A stretch of DNA of 64,000 nt, from NCBI GenBank assembly GCA_964036045.1, contig OZ038385.1, forward strand, positions 29,573,306-29,637,305, given 5' to 3'. A program made the translations under genes and the position numbers. Below the pieces are notes generated by a model. That model did not search any database. It had not been told where the DNA came from and was given only the letters and a program-made list of their open reading frames with translations. Source of the stretch: Eutreptiella sp. 'Long Island Sound 2002' (lineage: Eukaryota; Euglenozoa; Euglenophyceae; Eutreptiales; Eutreptiaceae). This document shows positions 20,006 to 30,879 of this stretch, piece by piece. Positions within the stretch are counted from its first letter, which is position 1. Each line of letters starts with the position of its first letter.

Positions 20006-20536
20006 TCACATGCCGTTTGACTTGTGAAAAAGGGATTGGGGCGAATGGGCTACAGAACCAAATCCTGGAGGTGGGAGGGGGCTCTCTTGGAGTGGGTTGT
20101 GGGTCACCATAGTGACCCCAAGGTGGTCACCGGCATTAGAATAGTCTAGGGTGTAGTAAGCCTCAGGAGTACCAATTCCCCTAGCATCAACATAGACCAG
20201 CATGGCATCGAGTCGTTGACCCCTATTGTGCGTGATTAATCCAGCAGGGGAAATGTCTTCAGCAACAGCCATGGGTGGATCTTGTAATGTTCCGCTGGTT
20301 AGTTTGGTGTCCCACCACCTAGTGGGCTTGTGTGATTCCCCCCGAATCTTATAATTGAATTCCCCCATTAGGATGTCAACTCTATTGAAGGTGCCAAGCC
20401 ATTTGTCAATGGCGTGCTGTTGCGCCTTTTCGAAGGGTCCGTGTATGGTGAATATTACCAGGGGGGGCTGTTGAATCGAAGCGTGCCCACGCGCTGATTC
20501 AAAATAGGGTCTAGACCCCTCTAGGAACCTGCCCAT
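20006..20536 (-). pseudogene. LINE-6 endonuclease, C-terminal half
   Basis: Keeps ILMGEFNYK (GDFN-type site, Glu for Asp), NRGQRLDAMLVYVDA (R-x-D) and SNAGDHLGVTM (S-D-H region). The N-terminal half with the Asn and Glu ligands is absent because the element is truncated at the hairpin satellite. Nonfunctional fragment. Confidence 0.7.
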
Positions 20537-22294
20537 GCGCTGATTCCTAGAGGAATCTAGACCCCTGTAGGAATCACCTTGTTTTGAATCAGCGCATGCC
20601 CAGGCGCTGATTCAAAATAGGGTCTAGACCCGTCTGGGAATCAGCGCGTGCCCATGCGCCGATGCTTAGAGGGGTCTAGACCCCTGTAGGAATCACCCTG
20701 TTTGGAATCAGCGCGTGCCCACGCGCTGATTCAAAATAGGGTCTAGACCCGTCTAGGAATCGGCGCGTGCACACACGCTGATTCCTAAAGGGGTCTAGAC
20801 CCCTTTAGGAATCACCCTGTTTTGAATCAGCGCGTGCCCACGCGCTGATTCAAAATAGGGTCTAGACCCGTCTAGGAATCGGCGCCTGCCCATGCGCTGA
20901 TTCTTAGTGGGGTCAAAACCCATGTAGGAATCACCCTGTTTTGAATCAGCGCGTGGGGACGCGCTGATTCACTATAGGGTCTGGGCCCCTCTAGGAATCA
21001 GCGCGTTCCCATGCGCTGATTCCTGGAGGGGTCTAGACCCCTGTAGGAATCACCCTGTTTTGAATCAGCGCGTGCCCGCGCGGTGATTCAAAATTGGGTC
21101 TAGAGCCCTCTAGGAACCAGCGCGTGTCCATGCGCTGATTCCTGGAGGGGTCTAGACCTATGTAGGAATCACCCTGTTTGGAATCAGCGCGTGCCCACGC
21201 GCTGATTCAAAATAGGGTCTAGAACCATCTAGGAATCAGCACATGGGCACGCGCTGATTCCTAGAGGGGTCTAGACCCCTGTAGTGCTGACCCTGTTTTG
21301 AATCAGCGCGTGCCCACGTGCTAATTAAATAGAGGGTCTAGACCTGTCTCGGAATCAGCGCGCGCCCGTGCGCTGATTCCCAGAGGGGTCTAGACCCCTG
21401 TAGGAATCACCCTGGTTTGAATCAGCGCATGCCCACACGCTGATTTAAAATAGGGTCTAGACCCGTCTAGGAATCAGCGCGTGCCCTCGCGCTGATTCCT
21501 AAAGGGGTCTAGACCCCTGTAGGAATCACCCTGTTTTGAATCGGCGCATGCCCATGCGCGGATTCAAAATAGGGTCTAGAGCCCTCTAGGAATCAGCCCG
21601 TGCCCATGCACTGATTCCTAGACGGGTCTAGACCCCTGTATGAATCACCGTGTTTTGAATCAGCGTGTGCCCACGGGGTGATTCAAAATAGGGTCTACAC
21701 CCGTCTAGGAATCAGCCCGTGCCCATGCACTGATTCCTAGAGGGGTCTAGACCCCTGTATGAAGCACCCTGTTTTGAATCGGCGCGTGCCCACACGGTGA
21801 TTCAAAATAGGGTCTAGACCCGTCTAGGAATCAGCGCAAGGGCCCGCGCTGATTCCTAGAGGGGTCTGGACCCCTGTAGGAATCACCCTGTTTGGAATCC
21901 GCGCATGCCCACACGGTGACTCAAAATAGGGTCTAGACCCCTCTAGGAATCAGCGCGTGGGGACGCGCTGATTCCTAGAGGGGTCTAGACCACTGTAGGA
22001 ATCACCCTGTTTGGAATCAGCGCGTGCCCACGCGCCGATTCAAAACAGGGTCTAGACCCGTCTAGGAATCAGCGCGTGCGCACGCGCTGCTTCCTAGAGG
22101 GGTCCGGACCCCTGTAGGAATCACCCTGTTTTGAATCAGCGCGTGCCCACGCCCTGATTCAAAACAGGGTCTAGACCCGTCTAGGAATCAGCGCGTGCGC
22201 ACGCGCTGATTCCTAGAGGGGTCTAGATCCTGTTTTGAATCAGCGCGTGCCCACGCGATGATTCACAGAGGGGTCTAGACCCCTCTATGAATCA
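20473..22294. repeat. Hairpin satellite, about 15 units of ~119 bp
   Basis: Unit markers (AATCACCCTGTTTTGAATC) recur near 20572, 20692, 20810, 20929, 21049, 21169, 21289, 21408, 21526, 21646, 21766, 21884, 22003 and 22121. Each unit has two long inverted repeats with arms like GAATCAGCGCGTG / CACGCGCTGATTC and a 2-base loop, and two TCTAGA-centred palindromes such as AGGGGTCTAGACCCCT. Units diverge by scattered substitutions, many retaining pairing. No coding frame. On either strand it could extrude cruciforms or fold as RNA hairpins. Confidence 0.92.
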
Positions 22295-22775
22295 ATGGGG
22301 GACGGGACTATGAAATTGATGGGGGGGGGCTATGAAATTGATAGAGCAGGGGGCTATGAAATTGAATGGGGGGGACCTATGAAATTGATGGGTGGGGGCT
22401 ATGAAATTGTTGGGGGGGGTTTATGAAATTGACGGGGGGGGGGCTATGAAATGGATGGGGGGGGGTAATGAAATGGATGGGGGGGGGGCTATGAAATCGA
22501 TGGCGGGGAATATGAAATTGATGGGGGAGCTATGAAATTGATGGGGGGGGCTATAAAATTGAATGGGGGGGTCTATGAAATTGATTGGGGGGGGGACTGT
22601 GAAATTGATAGGGAGGCGTATGAAATCGATGGGGGGGGGGCTATGAAATTGATGGGGGGGATGAAATTTATGGGGGGGGGGGCTATGAAATTGATGGGAG
22701 GAGGGCCTACGAAATCGATCGGGGGGCTACGAAATTGATGGGGGGGGGGGGTGCTATGAAATTGATCGGGGGGTT
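22292..22775. repeat. G-rich minisatellite, unit about 20-24 bp
   Basis: Roughly 20 irregular copies of CTATGAAATTGATGGGGGGG with varying G-run length. It follows directly after the hairpin satellite, whose last unit ends TATGAATCAATGGGG, so the two arrays grade into each other. The G-runs could form quadruplexes. Confidence 0.9.
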
Positions 22776-24017
22776 TCTGACCGGCTTCGGACCTACGGGG
22801 ACCTACGGATACACACCACAACACTGCACAGCATAGTATGGCACACCTGCAGGTTGTGAAATGATCATTTTTATTGTTGTCACTTTTATTGCATGAAAAG
22901 AAACACCTGTGAGACAAAGAAAAGAGACCCTCCCGCACCGGTGGCGGAACCCCCCCCCCCCCCCCCGGGCAGTTCTCTCAAGTCTCCCCCTTCACCGGTG
23001 AAAAACATACAAAGAAAGAAGAGGCACCCCCCCCCCCCCCGAACCAAGGCTTAAAGCAAGGCCGTAGTGACTATGCTATGTCAAAGTGTGTGTGCGTGTG
23101 GGTGTGCGTGTGGGTGTGTGTGGGTGGGTGGGTGTGTGTGGGAGGACAAATGCGCCAAATGTGTTGGTTTTCTTTGCAATGGTGTCTGATGGCCCTACAA
23201 CGCTAGGGTTGAGGCCACAGAACGAAAATCTACACCTCGAAGAGTGTAGTGAGTGGGTGCAGTTCCCATGCTTCCTACACTAAAACACACGACACCAAGC
23301 GGGGGTTCTTTTCCGAATCATTTTCCACACGTCCTGATGCAAGAAAGCACTCATGAGTGGGGGGGGGGGGGGGGAAGGACTAGGGAAGGGCCACAAGGGG
23401 GGGCATCTTCCATTGGGGGGGGGGTGTACTACACCACAAGGGGGGATGGGGGAGCTGGGTTTATGGTTTGGGTAATGGCGGTCCATAAAAGTCTGATGTC
23501 TGATGTCTGATGGCCAACTTGGTCGCTATACACATTCCTGCTGGCGCCGCTCACGATCACCGACCATGACACCACGCGGGGTGTGTTGGGAAGGGGGGGC
23601 AGGATACGATGCGATGGGTTGTAGCACCTCGGCTTTGTGTTCAACAGTGGCTGTAAGCCCCGTCGTTGGTGTGGTCCATTCGTGGGGTCGGGTATTGTGT
23701 TCAGGGTGGTGAAGTCCGAGTGGTGCCATGGACGGGGAGCAAGGCTCCACACCATGATCGGGTTTTTCAGGCGGGGAGCAGCGCTGCACTCCACCATTTT
23801 CCTGTCCTTTGATTGTTTTTGTGGTTATGTTAGTTGTCCGTTTTGTGTTGTTAGTTGGCAAGGAGCGGGGCTCCACTCCACCGTCGCTCATGCGTAGGAT
23901 GTATGTGAGGATGCTTATCATCAGCGCCATGACATGTAATGGTCGTGGCCTGCGTGGGGTTGTACCTGTGGTACACTCCATCATATTGCGCCATGATCAT
24001 CATGGAGTTGGTGGTAT
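22776..24017. other. No gene seen; homopolymer tracts and (TG)n
   Basis: Contains C-runs near 22952-22966 and 23028-23040, a TG-rich microsatellite at about 23080-23140, G-runs near 23360-23375 and 23417-23427, and a short repeat CATAAAAGTCTGATGTCTGA near 23484 whose relative lies near 60740. No protein motif found on either strand. Confidence 0.6.
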
Positions 24018-24500
24018 CCAGCGGCGGCGCTGAGTGGGCCGTTCCCGCTGGGAACGTACTATCTTGGAGTTCTTGTTGGAGGGAGCACTTGTAGTCGTCT
24101 CGAAGCTCACGTTGTTGGAATCGTCCAAATTTTCATTGTCGGCGTTCTCAGACTCTCTGCTCTCACAACTCCTGAATACCATGTCCTGCCCACTCCCGTA
24201 CTCTCCGTTATATTGGGCCGTGATCGTCATGCAGTTGATGTTCTCCCGCGGCGGCGGTTAGTGGGCCGCTCCCGCTGGGGAACGTGCTGTCTTGGAGTTA
24301 TTGATGGAGGCGGCACTTGTGGTCGTCTCAGAACCGACGTTGTTGGGGTCGTCCACTTTTTCATTTCCGGCGTTCTCAAACTCTATGTTCTCAGAACTCT
24401 TGATCGCCTTGTCCTGTCCAAGCCTGTATCCTCTTTGACACTGGGCAGTCGTCCCCGTGAAGTCGTTAGCCTACAGCGACGGCGCTATTTCGGGCGCTCG
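24018..24500. repeat. Tandem duplication, unit about 230 bp
   Basis: CGGCGGCG...AGTGGGCCG(T/C)TCCCGCTGG begins at about 24020 and again at about 24249. The second unit follows the same order (GTCGTCTC, TTGTTGG, GTCGTCCA, GGCGTTCTCA), and a third partial unit starts near 24476. Substitutions are many, so the duplication is old. Confidence 0.75.
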
Positions 24501-24699
24501 TGGAGGGGCAAGCATTACCTTCGTGCGGTTGATGGTGGAGAGGTCAGACATAACCGAGGGCTTGTGGCCGGCTTGTCCTGTCATTCTATCGGGCCCGCCT
24601 CGGGACATGGGTGGCTGATGCCGCTCTGGCAGCGAAAAAAAATTAGACACGAAAAAAATAGACACTCAGAACGTAATTTTAGCAAAGTACAGATTTCGG

Positions 24700-26290
24700 C
24701 AATGCTTGGGGGTGCATAAGGAAGTCATCGCTAGGCTGGTTCCCAACGGTTTCTCGCTGATGTCGGTGTGTGCCTATTGCCAATTGCCCCGCGATGGGGG
24801 CGATTCAATACATGTTGTGTTCGTACCTGTGGCAATTCCAGTCCCAGGGTCCCAGTATGTCTTGTGCCTTTTGGGTAGTTGCACAACGGGAGTTCCCGCA
24901 AGGTGGGGTCCCAGATTTCCCGTGGCATCTTCCTTTGCACTTACAGCTGTCGTCTGAGGTGCGAGGATCCTGTGTTGTACCTAACGTACTTGGTTGTTTC
25001 ACTATGGCCCTGTATGTCTTGGCGCTGGGTGCAGTGGAGTGTGTGCTCGTATATCTGCTTTGTATAGCCCAGCCACCTGTTCTCGTATACTTGTAACCGG
25101 TGCAGGTATTGTCGGTATCGTGTGTGCAACCCCACCGCGGCTGCGTTGTCTCTGTAGGAGGTAAAGGCTTCTTGTTTGGCAGTGTGGTAGGTTTCCTGTG
25201 TGTGGTCTACGTAATGCTACCGTTCCTGGTGGATGCGTGTGATGTTGAAATCGTCCCGCGTCCACCACTTCGTGATCGTCCCGCTTAGCTGTGATAGTGC
25301 CGTCGTACATAGACCAAAGGTCACACAAGTGTTTCATGGCGTGGGCGCACGTTATGGCAGATCAGTACGCGTGTGTCGGGACACGCAAGTGTTTACGGTT
25401 CAGGTCTTCCATGCGTTTCAAGGTGCTAGTCCAGGACTTGTGCACCGCATTGAGGGTCCTGGGTCGCTTGCGTTGCTGTGACGTGGTTGTCACCTGGTGT
25501 AGGACGGTGTGCGAAAACCATTGCACAGCCTCAGAGTCGTTGGCTAGGCGTGCCTCCTGCAGCCACGTGTCCGCGTCAATTACAGGTTGGTCATGTGGGG
25601 TGCTACATTTGCGCTTCCGGGTCTGTGTAATTGGTGCCCCAACCATGTTCCGTAGCTTTTGTGGTGTTTCACGTGGTATGTAGTGTTGTACGGTGAAGCA
25701 TGTGATCCACAGGGGGGATGGTGGCAGGTCGGGTGTAGGGGCAGTTAGATTCTGCCGCAGTCCCTGTACGCCCTGTATAGCCCGGAACTGGAAAAGACCG
25801 GCTACCGGGCACGGTGGATGACGCTCGTGCTGGGGTATCATGTCCAGTAGGGAGTGGGTAATGAGAAGGCGTGCGCACGGCCACCTATCATGTTACGAGG
25901 CTGTGTGCAACCAATCCTGGACGTAGGTCGCCGAGTCATCCCACCATTTTTGCCACTCGATCCAGAGTATCGCCCAAGAAGGGCAGTGCGCCAGTCACAT
26001 TTGCACCGAGCCCCCGTGTTTGAGGCCCCACACACGGTGGGGATACGCTCCCAGAGTGCTCCATGTCCCCACCAGCGGACTTGGCCCCACGGCCAAGGAA
26101 GCCATGCAGACCGCCGGTAATGTTTCAACAGGCTCCAACGGATGAAGTGTACGTCAGCCATTTGTTTTTGTCGTTGCAGCTGCATAACCGATTATTCGGC
26201 CGGATTAGGCATGATGTGTGCGTGAAGGAATATGATGCGTGGCTTGGGGGGGTGGCATGTCCATGGGTAGGTTGCGGCCATGTTTGCTAG
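24700..26290 (-). pseudogene. LINE-7: decayed ORF2 C-terminus of the LINE-6 family
   Basis: Minus-strand frames here match the LINE-6 C-terminal region in order. SAWLPWPWGQVRWW aligns with VSWLPLIGTRRMTW; a degraded knuckle followed by AHCPSWAILWIEW aligns with IQCPKWAPSFRKAW; a Lys/Arg stretch ITQTRKRKC aligns with KPWKQKRAK; ENRWLGYTKQIYEHTL aligns with VGKWLHHMEKTYQELV. Multiple stops and frame changes interrupt it. Only this 3' portion is recognisable; the RT and endonuclease are not seen upstream. Similarity was judged by eye, so limits are approximate. Confidence 0.55.
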
Positions 26291-27290
26291 GGTATCCGAG
26301 TGGTTGTTCCCCTATATGTGAACATAGTCGTGGTCACGGGTGGGCCGTCTCCTCGCTTTTGTCCACAACCCCCCCCCCCCCCCAGTAGAAATGGGCCGAA
26401 GGCCCCCGGGTGGGGGGGGGGGGGGGGGGGGGGCATTGGAGGGGGGGTTCAGGGAGGAGCGATGGGGGGGGGGGGGTCCAGGTGGGGCGATTTGGGGTTG
26501 GGGGCCGCAAGCAGGTCAACAAAGAGCTCCACACATGCACGTCCAGGTATGCATATGCAGCAATGTTCGGCAGTTCCATTGATACGATGGTTCCACGAGC
26601 ACTTTAGCGTATGTACAGGTTGCACTGATGTTTGCCTAGTTACCCTTTTCTGGCCGTGTTTTGTCGGCCAAAACCTCTAGCCTGCATGTTAAGTTACTGG
26701 GGGGTTGAGGTCCACTGGCGGCTGGACAGGCTTGCAGTACACTGGCTCTCAATCGGCCAACCTGTCATGTCGTCCGACAGCACTCATAGAGAGGGGGTCA
26801 GTGGTGTGTGTGTGTGTGTGTGTGTTAGGCTCATTCTCATTCATATGACTACACACACTGTGGCGCTGATGTGGCTGTGAGGGGGCCGCAGGCCCAGCCT
26901 CTGGTTCATACCATCCATTCAGACAGAGCATTCCTGTGAGCAGGGGTGCAGAATGCAGGCTTTTGGTCGTGTACCGCAGCGCCAAATTAGCCGGCCGCTG
27001 CCCTGAAGATGAAGGTTCGATTGCTCGCTAAGGAGGAAGATGAGGAGGAGATGCGGTTCTGGCGGCGCAAGCAGCCCCGGTGGTGGAGCGCGCTGCTGCA
27101 GGTGTGTTGTGGCTGGGGCTTTGCTTTTTGCTGAATCCCTGTGCTCAAAATCTATACAGTAAGAAGTAGACATACCTTGCTGCCAGACAAAAATCTATGA
27201 GGACGAGACACGCCACCGATCCACCGGCGGTACCGATGGTGGAGCGGGATCCTGAAGGGGGCGGTGGCGGGGACCTCACCGACGGGCCCC
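26291..27290. other. No gene seen; paired C- and G-runs, (TG)n
   Basis: A C-run (about 26370-26383) is followed 30 bases later by G-runs (about 26413-26433 and 26464-26475), which could pair as a homopolymer hairpin. A (TG)n tract lies at 26805-26825. No coding motif. Confidence 0.6.
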
Positions 27291-27368
27291 TGGACGGACA
27301 CACGAACCGGGAATCGAACCCCCGACCACGACGAGCGCCAGCCATGGCGCATACCACTAGACCGTCCA
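27291..27368 (-). repeat. tRNA-like sequence, likely SINE head
   Basis: On the minus strand the ends pair as a perfect 7-bp acceptor-type stem (TGGACGG / CCGTCCA). It has a box A-like GGTCTAGTGGTATGC and a canonical box B GGTTCGATTCC, plus a GCGCC-ATGGCT-GGCGC hairpin at the anticodon position. The anticodon loop has six bases and the T stem is imperfect, so a working tRNA is unlikely. A tRNA-derived SINE or tRNA pseudogene fits best. It lies about 90 bases beyond the 3' end of LINE-3 ORF2. Confidence 0.6.
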
Positions 27369-27454
27369 TGCCACTTACCAAAAATGGCGCTTGCATCATT
27401 TATACCTCGACGGGGTGACTCCCTCAGGGGGGGGAAACGCTCCCAAGTCCAATT

Positions 27455-29110
27455 CTACTTCCGTCGTTTCCTGGTGGAGCTAACATCTGTGCTGAACTCG
27501 TTATCTGAGGAGAGGGGGCGGTCGCTCGAATTACCATCGGAGAGGTAGTCATCTACAATGTTGTGCCTGGGCGATTCAATGGTGGAGCATCCCGACTGGC
27601 TGTCCTGATCTGATGACGCCAAACCCTCAGAGTCTGTCCCTGGATCGTCCGGAAAAAGCTGTCTCACAGGATCCTCTGGGTGAGTGTGCGTGCGATTCAT
27701 TCGCGCAATGAGGGGGGTTACATCGTCTGGCTGCAGGAGTGGGGTGATTTCCACGCGCATGTGCGGGCCTGCAGAGGCGTCAGCGCAAATTCTGAGTGCC
27801 GGGGGGGAGCAGGGCGGGGTGACAGGTTGGCGCACAGCCCTGTGCACTGTATTGTACAAGGGGGACAGCTTCTTGCCTCGCTCAGCAAGCCTGTCTGCCT
27901 GTTCGTTTTCCGCAATGTCAACATGACTGGGCACCTTAACCCACCGGAACTTGCAAGTGCTGTGCAAAAGTTTGTCTAAAATTTCTTCCCATAAGTCTAC
28001 ATTGATGACCGGTCCCCTTGCTGTGACCCAGCTTGCCGCCTTCCATTGCATAGCCTTGCCTTGGAGGCCATCATGTACGTAAGCTGAGTCAGTTGCAACT
28101 GCCACTGACAGTGTCCTATGCCTGTAGTGGTGCACTACATCGATGACAGCTTGTAGTTCTGCGCGGTTAATGGACTGTCTGAGGTGGGGGGGGGGGGGGT
28201 AAGAGCAGTGCTCCCACTTCTCAGTGGGCTCAGAACATCCATACCCCCCCACCCATCCCACCTGCTGTACCCATTCTGCTGAGCCGTCAGTATAAACAAT
28301 GACATGTCCTTGTTGTTGCAAGGAAGCAATTTCTTCTCGGGCCAGGGCTGCCAATTCATGCTTGCGTTCCATTTTTATGCTGCGTTTCCGTGCCCTTTCC
28401 TCCCTTTCATGCTCTGATGGTTCAAAACAAATCTTAGTGGTGATGAGGGATCCCTGAGTGAGTAGATGACTTAAAGACTTGTGAAACTGCCAAAAGACGT
28501 CAGAGTACCAGGAGATTGGCTCCCAGACTGTGAGAAGAGCTACAAACTTAATCCATACAGACAAAAAACCGTCGTAGGAGCCAATCCCCCCTCTGATCAG
28601 TGAATTGTGGAATGACCAGTGGGCGGCCAGAGCCGTGCACATCATGATACCCAAAGGGGTAGAGAACGTGGTTGGAAGTGGGAGGGAACGAGCAGCATGC
28701 GGCTTGTTGTCAACCACCACCGTGTCCCAGCACTTGTCTAGTGTGTCGAAGATGATAATATGAAACCTGCAGCTATTCAAGGCATGATCGATAGTTTCAG
28801 TGGTACCACAGACAGGGCACCTGGATTCCTGCGTCCAGGGGAAAGGCGCTCAACCACTTTCAGTTTGCGCCAGAGAACCTGGTGCACAAAATCTACAATG
28901 GAGGGCGGCAGCTTCGCTAGCCAAAAGGCCTTCCAAGCTGCCGGTGAGCGTCGTGTGACTGTCTCCGGGTCCGGGGCCAGGCGTTTGAGTGTATCCGTTT
29001 TGGCCCAGGCCCCCGCTCACACCGAGGCCATGAGGCAACGGACACTGGGCTCGCATACGCCCCCGTGTCACGGGCGCATGGTCATAACCACATTGTTCAG
29101 TGTTTTGCTT
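27455..29110 (-). pseudogene. LINE-3 ORF2 C-terminus: zinc knuckle, RNase H, tail
   Basis: Starts near 29100 in a frame reading VTRRSPAAWKAFWLAKLPPS and VDFVHQVLWRKLK, shifts frame near 28850, then reads CPVCGTTETIDHALNSC (C-x2-C...H...C knuckle, ~28810). RNase H follows: IVYTDGSAEWVQQVGW, INRAELQAVI, VAVATDSAYVHDG and KVPSHVDIAENEQADRLA carry the expected catalytic residues. An acidic Ser-rich segment and the tail FSTDVSSTRKRRK end at 27455. RNase H looks intact. The RT and endonuclease upstream are missing. Same LINE group as LINE-1, -2 and -4. Confidence 0.85.
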
Positions 29111-29884
29111 GCTGCACTGCAGCGTAGACCAGTTCTGTACCACACCAGGTGGCTGCTAGGTGTGCATTGGCACTGTTCCTCTGGACATCGAGGTCGGCTC
29201 GCACCCACCACCCACCCACAGTGCCGGTTAGTCTCTAACCCTTGCCCTGCAGGTTGTGAGGTCGTGTCATACTCCATCCTTAGGGGCGCAATGGCGCCTT
29301 GGTTGGCGCAAAAGCGTCTCAGTATTTCAGCATGCGCTCCGTCTGTCAGGCAACTCAACAAATCATTGCTGTTATGCGTGTGGCGCATACCACGTCTGCT
29401 CCCCACGCTGCATGCGCATGCCGCCCACACATTCATGCCTACTTGCTTTCGTCTTCCTCACATGGGCCGCACTCTCGCCGCCCCAGTCGTGCTTTGGCTG
29501 TGCAACACGTGACAACATGTTGTGCCTGTGGCTCAGGGGCGCTACGGCGCCCTGTTTTTTCATTTCTTGATTGTTCCGTGTCTCCGCGGCGTCCCTTTCA
29601 CCTCGCTCTGCTCGAACCCACCCTGCTCAGCCCGAACCCTGGTCAGCTCGAACCCACCACCTCCCTTTGCGCCGGTTAGCCCCGGTCTCTCGCTCTGTGG
29701 GTCTCTCTCCTACTCTCTCCCTCCCATTCTCTCGTGCTCTCCCCTGCTCATCCTCTACTGTTGCGCCTCTCTGTTCCTTTCTCACCGTGCTCTACCCTCT
29801 CTCTCTCTAACTCTGTGTCTCTTTCCCTCTCCCGCGCCCAAAAAAAGGGGGTTCGGGTTGCTTGGTGCATCTCTATCCCCCCCG
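29111..29884. other. No gene seen
   Basis: A pyrimidine-rich stretch lies at 29690-29840 on the plus strand. No protein motif. It separates the LINE-3 3' part from the ORF at 30022-30663 and may be replacement sequence for the deleted middle of LINE-3. Confidence 0.5.
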
Positions 29885-29950
29885 GGGTTTGAACCATCCT
29901 CCAAAAGACAGAAGAGGTGCGGTGTATCCACTAGGCCACGACGATGGGTT
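29885..29950 (-). repeat. tRNA-like pol III promoter, likely SINE
   Basis: Minus strand: a perfect box A TGGCCTAGTGG (29938-29928) and a box B GGTTCAAACCC (29895-29885) about 30 bases apart, the spacing of tRNA-derived promoters. No complete cloverleaf is evident. Just right of it, GGCACCAT repeats four times (about 29957-29990). Confidence 0.5.
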
Positions 29951-30021
29951 ATTTGCACCATGGCACCATGGCACCATGGCACCATGCGCTTCACTCTTCT
30001 TCTCCTTGTTGTCACCCCCTG

Positions 30022-30663
30022 TCATGCATATCTTCTTTCGCATGGGGGTGTGTTCAGCAGTGTGTAAAGGAACCGCACAGCGTCCCCGGGTACCGGGTCC
30101 GCCTGCCTGAAGAGCGTTCTTTGGAACAGTCGCAAGAGGTCCGCTCGGCCTGTCAGCCACACATGCATGCAATCGCCAGTTTTGCTTACCGAGGAGGGCA
30201 CCGCTCTATGCCCTTCTGCTGTCGGACACTGGAGGATCGCCCCCCACTGGAACGGGTGCCATTTGCCTGCACTTTTGGGTCGCCACTGGACCTGCATGTT
30301 CGCCAAAGCCTGGGTCTTCAGGGTCCAGTTGATCTGGACCATCACCGAGTAGAGCTCCTGATTGCTCATCTGCAGTGGTTCCCCATGGTTGTCCACCATC
30401 TCACAACGTATCCTGGTGTCATGTGGTTGGTCCAGTCGGAGCCAGATCTGCTGATTGCGGGCCGAGGCCATTTTGGTCAGTTCTGCTTCAACTGCTTGCA
30501 GTCCTTCGTTCGCAATGGCGTCCAGCTGACTCAGTGCTTGCACCTTGAAACGTTGGCGTTCTTGCTGAGGCTTGACCTTCTTTGGGGTTGGCTGGATGTG
30601 TGTGTACGGGCCATACCGCTGCTGGTGAGTTCCCTTCTCCTGCTGCGTCCTCCCAGACGGCAT
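30022..30663 (-). CDS. Unidentified 213-residue ORF, possible LINE ORF1
   Basis: An uninterrupted frame beginning MPSGRTQQEKGTHQQRYG. N-terminal Gln/Lys-rich segment (KKVKPQQERQRFK), a helical stretch (LDAIANEGLQAVEAELTKMA), then a mixed region (WLRLDQPHDTRIRCEMV, MVQINWTLKTQ, CMHVWLTGRADLLRLFQRTL). No named domain recognised. It lies 217 bases beyond the end of the LINE-2 tail and upstream of LINE-3, so it could be ORF1 of LINE-3 whose middle is deleted. The LINE-4 end is followed by a comparable basic ORF (37948-38424). The start could differ, but the ATG is real. Confidence 0.5.
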   Translation of the reverse strand: MPSGRTQQEKGTHQQRYGPYTHIQPTPKKVKPQQERQRFKVQALSQLDAIANEGLQAVEAELTKMASARNQQIWLRLDQPHDTRIRCEMVDNHGEPLQMSNQELYSVMVQINWTLKTQALANMQVQWRPKSAGKWHPFQWGAILQCPTAEGHRAVPSSVSKTGDCMHVWLTGRADLLRLFQRTLFRQADPVPGDAVRFLYTLLNTPPCERRYA

Positions 30664-30879
30664 GACGCCTGGGTGCCTGTCCGCGACAGGACGCGGCGTT
30701 CAGCTGCTTGGTGTTCTCCTGTGCGTGTTGCTGCTCCCTGCGACAGAACACGACTCGTATGTTGCAGGCTCTACTGCGACAAGACGCAGCTCATGTGTTG
30801 CAAACTCTGCGTCAGAACACAAGTGCTTCAGACTGTGCGAGGTGTCTGCACCATTGTGCATGGGCTACTGGTTTCGTCA

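Larger units (their letters stand above)
14600..20536 (-). mobile_element. LINE-6: 5'-truncated LINE with a nested insertion
   Basis: Read right to left: partial endonuclease (20536-20006), RT (20001-17885), RNase H (17937-17440), interruption by a 1.7-kb split-direct-repeat element (17444-15750), then RNase H end, zinc knuckle and C-terminal region (15745-14664). Several frameshifts show the copy is dead. The 5' truncation falls at the edge of the hairpin satellite at 20473. LINE-7 (24.7-26.3 kb) and the RNase H remnant at 34545-34915 look like members of the same family (shared GSK and HRD motifs in RNase H). The left limit is approximate. Confidence 0.8.

Noticed and set aside
23526-23984. 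152-codon minus-strand frame with repeated GVEP/GVQR phrases
   Set aside because: The phrases come from short DNA repeats; Pro/Thr-rich with no motif.
27291-27368. Functional tRNA gene
   Set aside because: Six-base anticodon loop, imperfect T stem and poor D arm; kept as tRNA-like repeat.
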